From assembly GCA_025201705.1 (NCBI GenBank), contig MU616580.1, forward strand, positions 28,103 through 92,102: a DNA stretch of 64,000 bases, given 5' to 3'. Source of the DNA: Dissophora ornata. Its lineage: Eukaryota; Mortierellomycota; Mortierellomycetes; Mortierellales; Mortierellaceae. The notes beneath the pieces were generated by a model. The model saw only the letters and a program-made list of their open reading frames with translations. It did no database searches and was not told where the DNA came from. Positions within the stretch are counted from its first letter, which is position 1, and each line of letters opens with the position of its first letter. The position numbers and the translations under genes are program-made. This document shows positions 46,332-58,782 of the stretch, piece by piece.

Positions 46332-46677
46332 GACGAGGGCAGCAGAAGAAGAGGGCTGGATCAGTAGAATGAAATGGTTGTGAAATAGAATGAGGTAATG
46401 AAGGCGATCCGTCTGTGCTCAGGGGGAAAGGGGACGCAGAAGAGAAGAGGTGACAGATTGAGGCAGGCAGAATAAATTAAACGCCGTTTGGCGCCAGTGT
46501 GGTTGTAACCTCCCCCTCTGTAATCTGAACGTGTTCTAAAATAAAGATTAGACTCGAGATTAAACAATTTGCATGGTGGCGACGCCGACTCGCATGCACC
46601 CAACAGGGTTCGTTTTCCTGCCATTAAGGCATCGTCGTCATTTGATTGCTGCCATCATCCCCCTCTCTCTTTCTCTG

Positions 46678-46713
<36 letters not shown>

Positions 46714-47215
46714 CCCTCTGACTCCCTGTCCGGCTGAGTGGCTGTGACACGACTAATCTGCCCTTCGCTCTTCATCCGCGCATGCACGAGACTCGAACGA
46801 GTGGAATTTCAACTCCCATTCGCAACTCGCTAATAATAACTTCTTGAACTCGCCTCATTTTAGACACAATCCCTCTACAACCCTCTTCACTTTCTCTCGC
46901 TTTCTCTCACTCTCTTTCTTCGCCTCTCTCTTCTTTCACTCCCGCCTCATCTCTCCCTTCTTCTCTTCCCAGAAGTCTCTGCCGTTTCTCTAAATTCATC
47001 GGTGAGCCAAACACGCCACTCTCATCGCTTTCCTGCACATCACCGCTGTTGCGAACAATCCCTGTCCACGAGACCACACGCACTTCTTGCGCGTGTCCCC
47101 ACCCGCGTCCTGCACACGCTCTCCGCCCAAGAAATCCGAAACAGCAGTGGCGCCAAACTAAACCGCGCTCTTCCCTTTCTCCTGAACGGTTCAACAGAAC
47201 TGACAGCGACCATAG
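46332..47215. other. Divergent promoter region, cis-prenyltransferase and Munc13-like gene
   Basis: No gene supported. The right part (46860-46990) is C/T-rich (CTCTCTTTCTTC-type runs) and is the likely promoter and leader of the Munc13-like gene. Overlapping frames at 46907-47502 on both strands lack domains. Confidence 0.5.
46664..46714. repeat. CT dinucleotide microsatellite
   Basis: About 25 CT units with a few interruptions, in the divergent promoter region of the cis-prenyltransferase and Munc13-like genes. Confidence 0.9.
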
Positions 47216-50200
47216 ATGGCGGACCCACGCAACTACAGGCCGGGTCCATACCCGCCTGGAAATCAACCGTCAGGATACCAACCGTCAGGATACCAACCGC
47301 ACCAGAACATGGGCCCTGTGCCGCCTGGCGGACCGCCAGGCCCGCCACTTCAGCACCAACAGCAGCAGGGATATGGGCCTGGATTCTACCCTCCCCAGCC
47401 ACGACCAGTGTTTCAAGGAGGCATGCCAATGGCTCCACAACGACCCTTCAACAACGGCCCCTCACAGTCCTTCAACAACGGTCCCCCACAGCCCTTCAAT
47501 AACGGTCCTCCACAGCCTTACAATAACGGCGCCTCGCAACCCTTCAACAACGTTTCTCCACAGCCCTTATACCCGCCAGCCTTTAGCCCCAATAACCACC
47601 ACCACAACCACAACAACCACGGAGGATTCAATCATCCACATCCTGGACCTGGAGTAGGGCCTGATTTTAGCCCTGGTAGGGCTCCAGGGACCCCGGGGGT
47701 TCCAGGAGGACCAGCGGGGCCAGGAGGGCCGGCTGGAAGACCACCATTCCCGTCTTCGCATAGCTACGGTCCAGGCACACCATCACTTCCGCACGCTGCG
47801 CCTTCGCCAATGATGATGCCTCAACTTCCCCCTCGGCACCAAGAATGGCCCATTGCTGGGAGACCACCGTCAACGCCCTCTGGTCAAGGCTATCCTCCTA
47901 TGTCAGCACCCCTTGGGCCTGGACAAGGACCGAGTCCATATGTACCACAGACGTACACTCCTTCCCCAGCACCTCAACCATCCATGCCTCCGTATAATGG
48001 ATCTGGCTTGATACGTCCATCCTACAGTCCAAGTTTGAGCTCGGTTGCAGCATCTCCTGTCCTTCCTGTGAGTGCTCCAACCGCGCCTGCGCCGACGCCC
48101 TCGACCCTGCCATCAATGAGACCCCTTGGCAATGCCGCTCCTTCAAACGTTCTCGCCAAGCCATTGGCAGTGCCTCAAACAACAGCATACAAACCGAAAA
48201 CTAGCTACCAGCCTGTAGCATCCGCCTCGCCAAAGAAGGACACAAAGAAGCTACCAGCTGCTCCGTCTCCCAGTACCTCCTGGCAGTCTGCGTCGCCAGG
48301 CGGATCCGGCGCTAGTCACGGCGGATATCAATCGTCCCATAGTCAACACCGACCGCCAATTCATAATGCAGAGTCTTTTGACGCAGATGACAGACCCACA
48401 GAGTTGATTCCTATCGACGAAGTCCAAGTCAGCATGTCGGGCAGTCAGCAACACATCGGGCGTCCTCCTCACAAGGGCAACGCAGCAGTTTTATTCCAGT
48501 CTCCACCTCCAGCACCCTCCGTGCCAACTTCCACGGCAGTGTCACCATCACCGTCCTTTACGACCATCTCGTATCTCCCAACATCGCCTAGCCCTTCTGA
48601 CCCCGACAGCCGCCCAACGGAGATGCCGCTCCAAGATATTTCCAAATCAACTGAGCCATTGAGAAAGCCCGATCCACTGCCAGCTGTCCCACCAACCGCC
48701 AAAACACCATCAACGCCGTTGCCAACCGCTGGAACAACGTTCCGGCTTGCCAGCACATTTGTCCCTTCGACCAGCTATATACCCAGCAAGAAGGATACCT
48801 CCAAGGTCCAGCAAACGCCGCAGCCTTTCACCAGCAACAGCTTTGATCCTACACTCAAAGTTGAGGTATCAGATCTAAAGCCCGTCAATCCCCTGGGTAA
48901 TAGTCTTAGTAACGATGGCAATTACAAGGTTGCCCTCGATGACATATCCAAGCCCGCTCTCATCAGACAACAAAGCACCGTATCGCTGGATAGCCCAATT
49001 TCACTGGATGGCCTAATGGATAGCATCGAAGCAATGGCGAGACCCAGCTCCAGCTCCTCACTCTCAGCCGTCCACCAGAGCCCCAGTAATCAACAACCAG
49101 GACCATCAGTGGAATACTCCAAGCCGCTACCAACGATCAATGAGGACGAATCGCGGCAAGCGCGATATTCGTTGACGGACGCCCCATCAGGGCTACCAAG
49201 TTCATCTCAGTCACCACCAGTGTTACGTCTAATTCCAAAGCGCCCCAACAGCACCTTTATGCCCCCGCCACCTGGACTCACTGGCATTTCAGAAAATAGT
49301 GTCATGGGTGCGCCCAATCCTGTGAGTCCCATCAGCTTCAAACCACCTTCATTACTAAAGCAGCCTCCTGGAATGAACCAGCCGTTTTTCCCCCCACCTC
49401 AGTTTCCAAGACAGGAGGAAGCACAACAGATATCTTTCCAGAATCCTCCAGCCAGCCAGTCTCACCCCCCTCGCAATCACAACCATAGCCATATCGGTGG
49501 AGACGCAATGTTGCTTTTTAGCCAGCCGGAATTCGTCCACAATCCTATTACCTCCATGGCAGCCTTTGCTGATCGGCCAGTTCAAAAGGCACCTTCGATG
49601 GTACGGCGCGGAAAGACCCTCAGGAGAGCAGCCGGCATGACTGGAGCCGCCCACCAGCAAGAGCCGAATATCGTTCCTCCTCTACCGCCAGCAAAGGTCA
49701 CACAAGATGACCTCTACCCTTACTTGCTCAGGCTTGTCTTACTTGCCCAGGCAGATGAGGCTCCTGCAGCAGCGCCATCTTTGACTATCACTAACAAGGA
49801 TACCCACAAGGATCTTGTGAAAGCTCTGAGAGCAAAGGTGAAGGACATCCTTTCGGGCAAGGACCAGAATCCAACTTATCAGGACCCGGTAGTTAAAGAG
49901 GCTCTAGGAAAAATGGAGCCGAAGCAATTCAAAGCATCAACGAATGCGGAGGAGTTGATGATTGGTTTTTCGATCGAAATGTCGAGGATCCAACAGGCTA
50001 AACACATTCCCACTAACAATCGGGATGCGCAAATCGCCATTATGGTGAGCCTACTGCGCGATGCCATTCAACAGGATCCGTTTGTTGGTCATGAGGCCAT
50101 TTTGCAGCGTCTGGATAAGCAGGTCAAGACAACAGCAGCAAAGCCCAACAATTCCACAGCACAAGCGGACGAGCTCACGAAAGTCATCAAGGAGCTTTTC

Positions 50201-53200
50201 AGGTACCCAGAGACTGTGAGACATCAAAAGATGAACGAGCTGAAACGAAACTCTACGAAACAGGTGATACTTCCTATCCTCGCTTGCCATTGTCATGAAG
50301 CGTGCTCTAGAGACTCATTCTAACTATCCTTTTGCGCGATCAATGCTAGGTTGCAATTGAAGATTTGAAGAAGTGCGCCTCCAACCTCGATTTGGACTCG
50401 TTCCCATACCCAGGAACTGCGGATTATCACCGCAAGGAGCACCATGAAGAGTTCAAGAACCGTGAGCGCACAGCCCTGAACGGTTTTATCCGTGTGCTTT
50501 CAGCTGGCCATCCTAATTTGGCGTCCATCGATATGCCCACAAGGCAGTTCCACCCTGTAAGTTTGCAATTTCCCTGGCACGCCGTTGAGCGAGGTGTGAT
50601 TGAAGTACATATACTAACTCTAGCGCATGTTTATCCCATTTGCGCCAAAATAGAGCGAGTTCATTTTCATTCCTCAGAACCCCAAGGCTTACTACCACAT
50701 GCTCCTGGAGATGTGTGTAGACCATGCTCTAGCCACTCGTGGAGGGAGCGACCCCGCTGCCAACCTGCTGTCGACACCAACGAGAGCTCTTCTCATTGAC
50801 TGTGGTGTCCGCTGGAGATTGACCTCGAGTTGGAGGGAAATCATTCTCATGGAGGTCGTCAAGGAGCGGTACAGAGAAGGAAAGGTTTCTGTCAGCTTTT
50901 TGCTGGACTTTCTTCAGAGCAAATTTTACAAGGATTCTGATGTCCATCAGTGGCACATTTCTGAGGTACAGACAGAGAATGTGCTGCAATTCAGTCCGTT
51001 GCTATAACCTGTCTCCTCGCAGTGGTTTCTTATGCTCCACGTTATCTCTCCTTGCTATCATATAGGTCAACATGCTGGGCGACGTATATGGTGGCCTGAA
51101 TCATATGATTTTCGACAACATTAATCACGACATCAAGGATTTGAACAATGTCAGTGCGGCATACTTTGGGCCAATGCTGGACATCCTCGACCGTGTACAT
51201 CTACAGGAAGTGTATCAAAGACTAAACATCGATTTGACACCATTCTTTGAAGACATCAAGGAAACAGTACTGCTCGAATCGATTCGAAGCTACAACATCA
51301 AGGACGAAGAGGTTCAGAAGGAGCGGTACGAGAACGAGACTGTTCCTCTCACTAAGATGGCACTCTACATTGTATCTGAGCAAGGAGTCATGAAGAAACG
51401 GTTCCCAAATCCGTTATTTGGGTAAGCAGATATTGATCATGTGCCCCGGAAATCAGCTCACTGTAACGTGCTATGAATGGTTTAGCCCTCTGACATTTCG
51501 ACCAAATTGCAATAGGACTGTCGATGTCGCTGCGGTTGTAACTGAGAACAATCTGAGGAACTTTGTGCCATTGATGCAAAACATGGCTAACATGGATGCC
51601 AAGAAACTACCGATGTCCGATGTGTTTCCTCTGTATCAACTCTGTCGAGAGCTGGTCGCCCTCTTCGAGCTCTACGCCCAAAGGTAAGCAACTAATATGC
51701 TCTCTTTTGGTGTAAATCCGTCTGACACTTTACTAATTCAATTCACGGCATGATCCCTGCAGCTCGAGTGTCCATTTCAATATTTCAACGTGGTTCCGGC
51801 CATATGTGCTCAAGTACTTGGACACTCTAGATGCCTCTATCGCTGACTGGGTCACTGCCGCAATCAAGCAAGATCAGGTACAAAGTGGTATTTACGTCAG
51901 GCCCATTGCTGGTAGTAAGGTATTGTAAGGCATGAAAATTGATATCTTTCCTCCGTTACATTCGCAAAATGACAGTTTGAAGAGGTCAGTGTTGGAGCTG
52001 GACACTCTTCTTCCGCAAGCGACTTGTTTGCGTTCTTCTATGAGCCTTTGACATGGGTTAAGGGGTTGAACTGGCCCAACGACTATCAGCGAGCTACATT
52101 CATTTCACGGCTGGCCAAGGTATTTTGCAAAGCCGTCGATCTTTATGCGCAGTATATGGAAACGATGTTCAATGGCTGCATGCCATCATCGGTATCAGCC
52201 GTTGCATCCACAGAGTCGAAGAGTCTCGCGGAGCAGCTAGCATCCTTTACGTTCCGATCTGAGAGCACAGAGGCAACGAAAGCGGCTCAGTTTGTCTTTA
52301 CTCCAAAGGTGCGTCAACTTGAGTATATTGAATTTGATTACCTGAACCCCTTATTCATCGTGTTATTAACATTTATGATTTTGGCGCCATCCCATTTAGA
52401 TGTGTGTTTTGGTGAATAATATTGAGGCTGTCCGTCAGCGGTTGGATGATCTGTACCGCAACATGGATGTGGACGAAGTTGCCCAGATCCTCAGGGACAA
52501 CGAGCCAGAAGTAGAATCAGACCCCAGCGCACCTCATCAGTTTGAAATTGTGTTCGTCTCCGCTGAGAGGTTACAGCCGATGGATTCGAACGAGGCCAGT
52601 GATCCGTACATCATCATGACGCACGAGAGCAAGGAAGTTTTCAGGTCCAAGACCATATATGCCAATATCAACCCACGCTGGAACGAGGTCTACGAGGTCA
52701 CCCTGACAAAGGACGTTATATACCAAGTCCAGATCTTTGATGCAGATAAGATGCACGCGGACAGACTTTGCGGATCTCAGTGCTTGTGTATCGATCCCCT
52801 AGACTATGAGGACTACATGCCTCATGACGTATGGCTGGATCTGAACTCGATCGGGCGCCTGCTCTTGCGTATCACAATGAGAGGAGAACGTGATGATGTG
52901 CAGTTCTTTTTTGGCAGGACCTTCCGGTCTCTGAAACGCAAGGAGGCAGACATGAGCGGCATGATAGTGGACGCGGTAAGTTAATGGTCCTTCTCATATG
53001 TGTACTCCTCGAACCAAGGGACTAGATAACTGACATTTTGTATCACACTTGTGGTCGTTAAATGCCTTCATAGATGGTTCCATGCGTACAAGCATGTTTG
53101 ACAGAGAAAGTGCTCTTTAGCAACTTCCGGTCGAAGGCATTGTTCCCATTCTTTGCCAGCTCTGTCTCATCTACCAAGGTCACGGATGTGTCGGACGTGG

Positions 53201-53949
53201 CCTGTGATAATGCGCTAGGTCAATTGATCGACTATCTGGAGGCATCATTGCCTGTCCTGTATGACTACCTGACGACAGAGGGCATGACCATGGTGATCAC
53301 GAAACTCTGGAAGGAAATGCTGATCACAATCGAGTCGTTGCTTATGCCTCCTTTGTCGAGTGCCATTTCTGACCGGACCCCACTGACTGAGATCGAGATG
53401 CATGTCGTGTTCAAGATCATTGAGGTACAGAATGAATGATGTGTATGATATTCACTTGTTAGATGTGGCAATGCATACTTGTTGCTGACAATACCTTGCT
53501 GCATTTTTTCTCTCTTCGGTTGAAAATAGTTTATCAAGCTGTATCTGAACGGAGGCGATGCATGCGATGGATTCCCGTTGAAGGTGCTCGAGACCCCAAA
53601 GTACCGCGACTTATTGACTGTGCGTCCGATCTATGATGGATCGATCGAGGATCTGGTGCAAGAGTATAGCCGCGCGCTGGCTGTACCTGGCCGTGGACGA
53701 CTGAGTCGTCAGCAGAGCAGTGATTATGACCGCCGGTTCATGGCAGGTGCGGTCAGGCGGCCAAGCTTGGATTCGATGACGCCGAACCCGGAGACGGTGC
53801 TTCGTATCATGAGGATGCGGCACGACGACGATGTGGAGGAGTTCATAAGACAGGCGATTGATACACAGTCAAAGGCGAGAGAGACGAGGGCGCAGGCGAA
53901 GCGCGACCAGATGGCGTACCAGCGTAAAATTATGCGTGGCCAACAGTGA
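47216..53949 (+). CDS. Munc13/UNC13-family protein with Pro-rich N-terminus (Ync13/Git1-like)
   Basis: Peripheral membrane protein of the vesicle-priming or membrane-trafficking type; S. pombe Ync13 and Git1 are the nearest known class. Exons: 47216-50263, 50350-50556, 50678-50965, 51066-51421, 51486-51683, 51763-51877, 51976-52308, 52400-52975, 53074-53424 and 53530-53949; all phases close, 1963 residues. Residues 1-820 are Pro/Ser/Gln-rich and disordered, with FNNGPPQP-type repeats (about 80-120). The MUN region starts near 840 (DLYPYLLRLVLLAQADEA) and includes MALYIVSEQGVMKKRFPNPL and FPLYQLCRELVALFELYAQ (MHD1). A C2 domain sits in exon 8 (QFEIVFVSAERLQPMDSNEA, SDPYIIM, NPRWNEVYEVTL, FDADKMHADRLCG) with most calcium-ligand Asp residues in place. 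A C-terminal MHD2-like part follows (MTMVITKLWKEMLITIESLL). The order MUN-C2-MUN matches fungal and plant relatives. Start: first ATG of the frame. Confidence 0.92.
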
Positions 53950-54661
53950 TATAGGAAACCCGTAGACTCAGCACGCTCCCCTGGATCTAAACTAGACTAA
54001 ATGTCTGCGTGAGTAATAAAATGCTACTCTCTTCATCGACGACTATTTTTTTTTCAGTGGAAATAACGTGTATTCAGTCATTCATGTCACAAATGTCATT
54101 CATCCCAATCCTGCACCAGTTCGTTCCCTTCCTTCCTTACATCTCGCAAACAGTTTTTTGAGTTCAACACGCTCTTCAATGCGCGACGCAAGTCCAACTG
54201 AAATACCCACTACTACTCTCATTCGCAGTATTCTTAACAGCCATCGGACTTCTTGGATACCAATTGTGGAGCATTTTGCTAAGCTGTCCACGCTTCGTTT
54301 TCATGCTCCTTGAGGTGGATTATTAGAAAGGCTCACTGTCAATTAGGAGCAGCATCAAGTGGAAGGTCTTTTAGTCCTTAAGTAAATGTAAATTGACTGT
54401 CTAGATATAACTTTGACAATGGAGCACACACATGTCGGATAAGATGGAACAGACGCGAAAAGATGGTATTTCGATATGACGACCTGCAGAAGGCAAATGC
54501 GATCAACGATCAAAAATATAAAACCGTATACTTGGAGATTTGAATTATTGGCCATTTTCTACACGCTCGCTTCCTGGAGTGCCTGGCACTCATTAACACT
54601 GCCATGCATATAAGTCTGCTGCGCAAAAGTCGCCGAGCTGCCAGGCAACCACAGGCTCATC
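53950..54661. other. Intergenic region after the Munc13-like gene
   Basis: AT-rich sequence with no supportable gene. A possible 3' signal AATAAA lies near 54016. Short frames here carry no domain. Confidence 0.45.
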
Positions 54662-54745
54662 AGCCGAGGTTAGTTCCGCGAGGATCCAATATATTTGAGG
54701 TTGGATCTCGCGATGCTCGGGCCTATCGAGGTTGTCGCCTCGGCT
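54662..54745. repeat. Nested inverted repeat, potential long stem-loop
   Basis: Outer arms AGCCGAGG (54662-54669) and CCTCGGCT (54738-54745) are perfectly complementary. Inner arms CGCGAGGATCCAA (54677-54689) and TTGGATCTCGCG (54701-54712) pair over 12 bp with one bulged G. Either strand could fold into a two-level hairpin. It might be a structured RNA or the terminus of a mobile element, as a LINE fragment lies close by. Confidence 0.6.
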
Positions 54746-54949
54746 TGGTGTTGAGGGCGCATTAGACACTTGTATGTTGTTGCAGGACTAATGGAGATAC
54801 CATCATCTGTACAACATGCAATCAAGATTTTTTTTCCTCAGTCGCGTGCTAGAAGTATGTTAGCACGGAGAGCCATCCTCAGCATGGATTGAGACATCTT
54901 GTCGATTGGAATGGTGCAGTCGTAAAGGACAAAGACGTAATACATGAGA

Positions 54950-55186
54950 CTATGTAAGGTGGCGTTGGTATTGGAGCTTTATGGTTATGCGGAGCCGTGT
55001 CCGCTGAATTAGGGCACAGAGGTCTCGGTCGCTCCAGATAGACTTGGTAGTGAGGTCCGTGAGGTAGGTGACCCAGATTTGGCGCTTGGTAGGAGATAAG
55101 AAGAGCATATGGTCCTTGTCTTCCGCTGCCCAACCGCATTGACGGCAAGCAGGACTGGGAGCGCGTCGACATTTGAAGTGCATCAT
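54950..55186 (-). pseudogene. Fragment of a non-LTR retrotransposon (reverse-transcriptase C-terminal zinc region)
   Basis: The 78-codon frame begins with a Cys-rich segment, APSPACRQCGWAAEDKDHML, then FLSPTKRQIWVTYLTDL and IWSDRDLCALI. This matches the zf-RVT-like tail found after the reverse transcriptase of many fungal LINEs (C-x2-C, then H, then C-P with aromatic residues), except that the last Cys position reads Ser-Pro here. No reverse transcriptase core is present upstream, and the frame stops on both sides, so it is a short dead remnant. The direction is minus. Confidence 0.6.
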
Positions 55187-55229
55187 TTCTCGTCAATCCA
55201 CATCGCCACGCTCTGCACGTCATCTGCAC

Positions 55230-56830
55230 TTTTCTGGGACATCATATTTCTCTTACAGCACAGACCATATCGAATATCCGCGTATTTGTCGAATAACCCA
55301 GGAAGGGGTTTCCCACCACGTTCAAGCCGTTTCAACATACAAATTAATAATGCCGGTTGTCAGATCAAGATGAAGAAAAACATTCGTTGTATCTGACAGG
55401 CGCATAGCCTTGCCGTCTGCAGCTGCTCCTTGCTAGGACGCAGCTTGCTCTTGATCGCTTTCCAATTATGACTCTCTTGAAATCTGTCTCCTTGCCCGTT
55501 CGAACTCGTTAACCCCAAGATGACCTGCGGCCACTGCTTTCGTGAAATTGCTGTGGCTGTGTTTTTAATGATACTCGACATCGACTTGGTCTTGGCTAAC
55601 TAGTTTCCTTATACGAATATACGCTTTGCATCCGGCACCTGCACAATGGCGCATGAGTGTAATCTGGTGCTCCTCTTCCCAATACCTGCATACATGCTTA
55701 AGTGTCCCATCGTAAGAACGATGTGGACCTGGACCTTTTGTATGTTCGCCTTGCTCCCGGGAATAACTACGAAGAAACTAGTCTTGTCCATTGTCGCTGT
55801 GAAGATAAAATGGCCTGGAATTATCCCAGAAAAATACGCCTATTGAAAGGCAATTCTCTCGTGACCCCAGAACGACCGATATTCTGCAGGTGAACCTCGC
55901 TTTGTAGGGAATAAGAGATGACCCTCGTGCAGGGAGCGACACGATCACCCTAGCATACTGTAACGGATCGGCTCTGAACCTGACGATGGACGGCACTGAT
56001 TCCCTCGAACAATAACCGCACTGACAGTTATCAGATCGCTTGAGTCCGTTAACGCCATCGATCGATGTAATCGACGTAATGGTCATGAAGAGGATCACAT
56101 ATTCACAACACTGCGCCTTGGGTGTGATTCTTCCTCGCTTTTCCACTTTTCCTCGACCATTGCACTTTCCCTAGGAGAACTCCTAATACCTGCACTAAAA
56201 CATGCCAGAGACTAGACTTCAGAGATATTCTCAGGTATTTCCCGCAATCCATGATTGTAGCATTTCGAGATATCTACTCCTCCACAGGACACAGTCAGCA
56301 TTCGGTGTGGCGCAAGCACGTGCCCCTAGGCGAAAGCTAAAGGAAGCCAGCTGGACTGGAATTGTCCCTTTTTGGAGCAATATTTGCTCGAGCAAAGTTC
56401 TGTGACGTATTTTGAGCAAAAAAAAATTACTCCTTCCCATAGGAGCCAGATTTTTTTTTTAAATGAAGCTATTTTTAGAAAGATAGGATAACACTGTAGC
56501 ATTCATTCATTTCCGTCAATCTCGTCCTCATCCCCTTGTCATCCCCCTTACTCCCTTCTCTCTCTCTCTCTATCGCTGTGGGCTGGGTGGATCGCTGCAT
56601 AGTCCCCTTTTCTTCTCCCCTAAATTCATCTCTCTTTCTTCCTCTTTCTCTCTCTTTGCAAACCAGCATCTTTGCATCTGTGGCAAAGCTCATCTTGCAC
56701 ACCCTCCCATTTGCATCCAGGAAGCATCTCTCGAAACTTGAGCCAGGCTTTGTTAGCTAAACCAAGCCAAACCAAGCCAAGCCTAGCCGTAGTGCTGTGA
56801 ATCCATTCCAAACTAACCACCAGAGCAACC
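55230..56830. other. Intergenic region with no supportable gene
   Basis: Open frames here are at most about 120 codons and show no domains. The right end (56540-56660) is C/T-rich and is the likely promoter of the downstream glycosyltransferase gene. A short tandem CCAAGCCAAA-type motif lies at 56758-56785, just before its start. The left portion may contain further transposon debris. Confidence 0.45.
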
Positions 56831-58551
56831 ATGTACAAGCCGCCTAGCGGTGCATCTTCAATCTTGCCAACCTCGGGTGCGGCCTCGCCGACGTTTCGGT
56901 CGAGTCATCCGGTTGCAAGAGTGCTCAAGTCGAGGGCTGTCAGGACCATTTTTCTGGCATATGTGGGGTTTTGTGCCCTGTTTACGATGAAGCATATTTT
57001 CTCGTATCAGTCCAAGCCTGTGCCGATGGTTTACAAGCACTTTGATCTCGAGAGGACCTATGATGCAGGTAGGTGGTGGAAATAGACCAAAAGTCGGGCA
57101 CGTTCGAGCACCAGTCAGGGCCATCCAGACAGCAAAACGATATCTGACATTGGCTTTTGTGCATTTATATAGATGAACCTTACTCTGTAGTATCGAACCT
57201 TTCATCAAGCGCCATCCTCTCCAAGATGTTCACGTTCCACACCCCCGACACCACCGACCACATCCAGCCGTTCTTCGTTCGTTCCACCTCCACCCCCAGC
57301 CCCAACGAGATCACTCTCGCTACCTTTATCCCTCAGGACGAACTTTCAGAGCTTGCAGCTCTTGTCGAACGCTTTCCGGGGCCCATCTCTGCAGTCCTCC
57401 ATATTGAATACCCCTCAGATACACCTGGAGCCTCGAACCCTATCAAGCATCTCCATGCGATGCGAGCCAGTAACCCGAAAATACGTCAGCAGGTCGACAT
57501 CCATCTGATCACCGCCCCTCCAACCCATCGTCAAGCGCCCGTGTTGCAACAGACGAATTTGCACAGGAACCTTGCTCGATTCTTTGCAAGATCGGACTTT
57601 GTGCTGCTGTTAGATTCAGATGGTTCGCTGCCCATGACCAATGTGGCAAAAAGCTTTTCGGATTATCCGCAGTGGATGGATAAGTTGCGCGCTGGCAACG
57701 TCTTTGTGCTACCAGGATTCAACGTCTCGACCATGACTACTTCATCGGATAATGAGCAGGAGCAATACAACGCAGATGGGCTGGTCCCGGCGTTAAGCCA
57801 GACAGAGTTGCCGACAGACAAGGAGTCCCTGTTGAATTTGGTCCGAGATGAAAAGGTCGTGTTGTCGGAAAAGACATGGAAGAGGACTATCAGGAATGTG
57901 GACTACAATACTTGGGCAACACAGTCTCGTTTGAGCGCTATCCAGAATTATGACCCCTATTTCAGCCCGTCAGTCGTGCTTCGAAGGGATAAGATGATGT
58001 GGTGCCCTGAGAGGTTCGGCAATAACCATGCAGCATGCATGTTTGAGCTGTACCTGAGCGGTGCTGATTTTTGGGTCCTCCCCCAGGACTTTACTGTCAA
58101 TGCGGCGACTCGTCCGGAAGTTGATAGTACCGAACGTGAGGTAAGAGAGAGAGAGAACGAAAGGGAAAGGAAGACATTGATTTGAGGCACTGCTGCCCTT
58201 TTGTTTTCCCCCTTAACTACAAGGACTAACGTCTACTTCAACTTTATATCCATCTCTTTGTTGATTGAAACAGAAAACGATCAACACTCGCTTGTATCAA
58301 AAGTTCCATGAGGAGTCATGCTTGAAGCATGCCCGCGCCTTTTATGCTGCTGGCGAGTGGGACTCGGATCGCGCCCGCCATTGCCGAATCAGTTGTCAGA
58401 AGGGTACGTTTACTTCTTACTTGCTGTCTACATTGTAACCACACATTCTGTTCAAAGTCTGTCCATTGACTCGTTCTCTGTCTATCTCCCTCTTCTTTTT
58501 TTCCTATCGATAGTTCTGGCTGTCTGGGGTCTTGTTATCCGACAGGCATAA
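56831..58551 (+). CDS. LARGE-like (GT49-type) glycosyltransferase, type II membrane protein
   Basis: Golgi/ER-lumen glycosyltransferase related to the LARGE/B4GAT1 group; donor and acceptor unknown in fungi. Exons: 56831-57068, 57173-58140, 58274-58403 and 58514-58551, all in phase, 457 residues. A single hydrophobic segment (about residues 36-55: RAVRTIFLAYVGFCALFTM) preceded by basic residues marks a type II signal anchor. The catalytic domain follows with EITLATFIPQDELSELAALV and HLHAMRASN. RSDFVLLLDSDGSLPMTNV is the metal-binding D-x-D element, and GNVFVLPGFNVS corresponds to the PAF/E motif of GT49. Later motifs include YDPYFSPSVVLRRDKMMWCP, RFGNNHAACMFELYLSGADF and WVLPQDFTVNAATR. The C-terminal NTRLYQKFHEESCLKHAR is typical of fungal members. 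The last exon has 38 nt. Convergent with the kinase-ankyrin gene, 231 bp between stops. Confidence 0.88.
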
Positions 58552-58782
58552 AGGACTGTCTTCATAGATGACTTCCGTATTCAATGATTTATAGAAACAG
58601 TATTAAAGAAAAGAAAGAAAAAAAAATCACAAGGGCCTTCCCGATCATCGCATGGATTCACATTTTTCGCAGTTTTTATTTCATTTTCTGTGCATACTGT
58701 GTGTGCGTGTGCTGTATGTGCGTATGTCTGGGTGTGGGAAGCGGTGTTGCACACACGCGCCTTGTTTTTTAAATTTTATTTT

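Noticed and set aside
47049..47657. 202-codon frame overlapping the Munc13-like start
   Set aside because: Shadow of the Pro-rich repeats in the real frame, which continues for more than 1000 codons.
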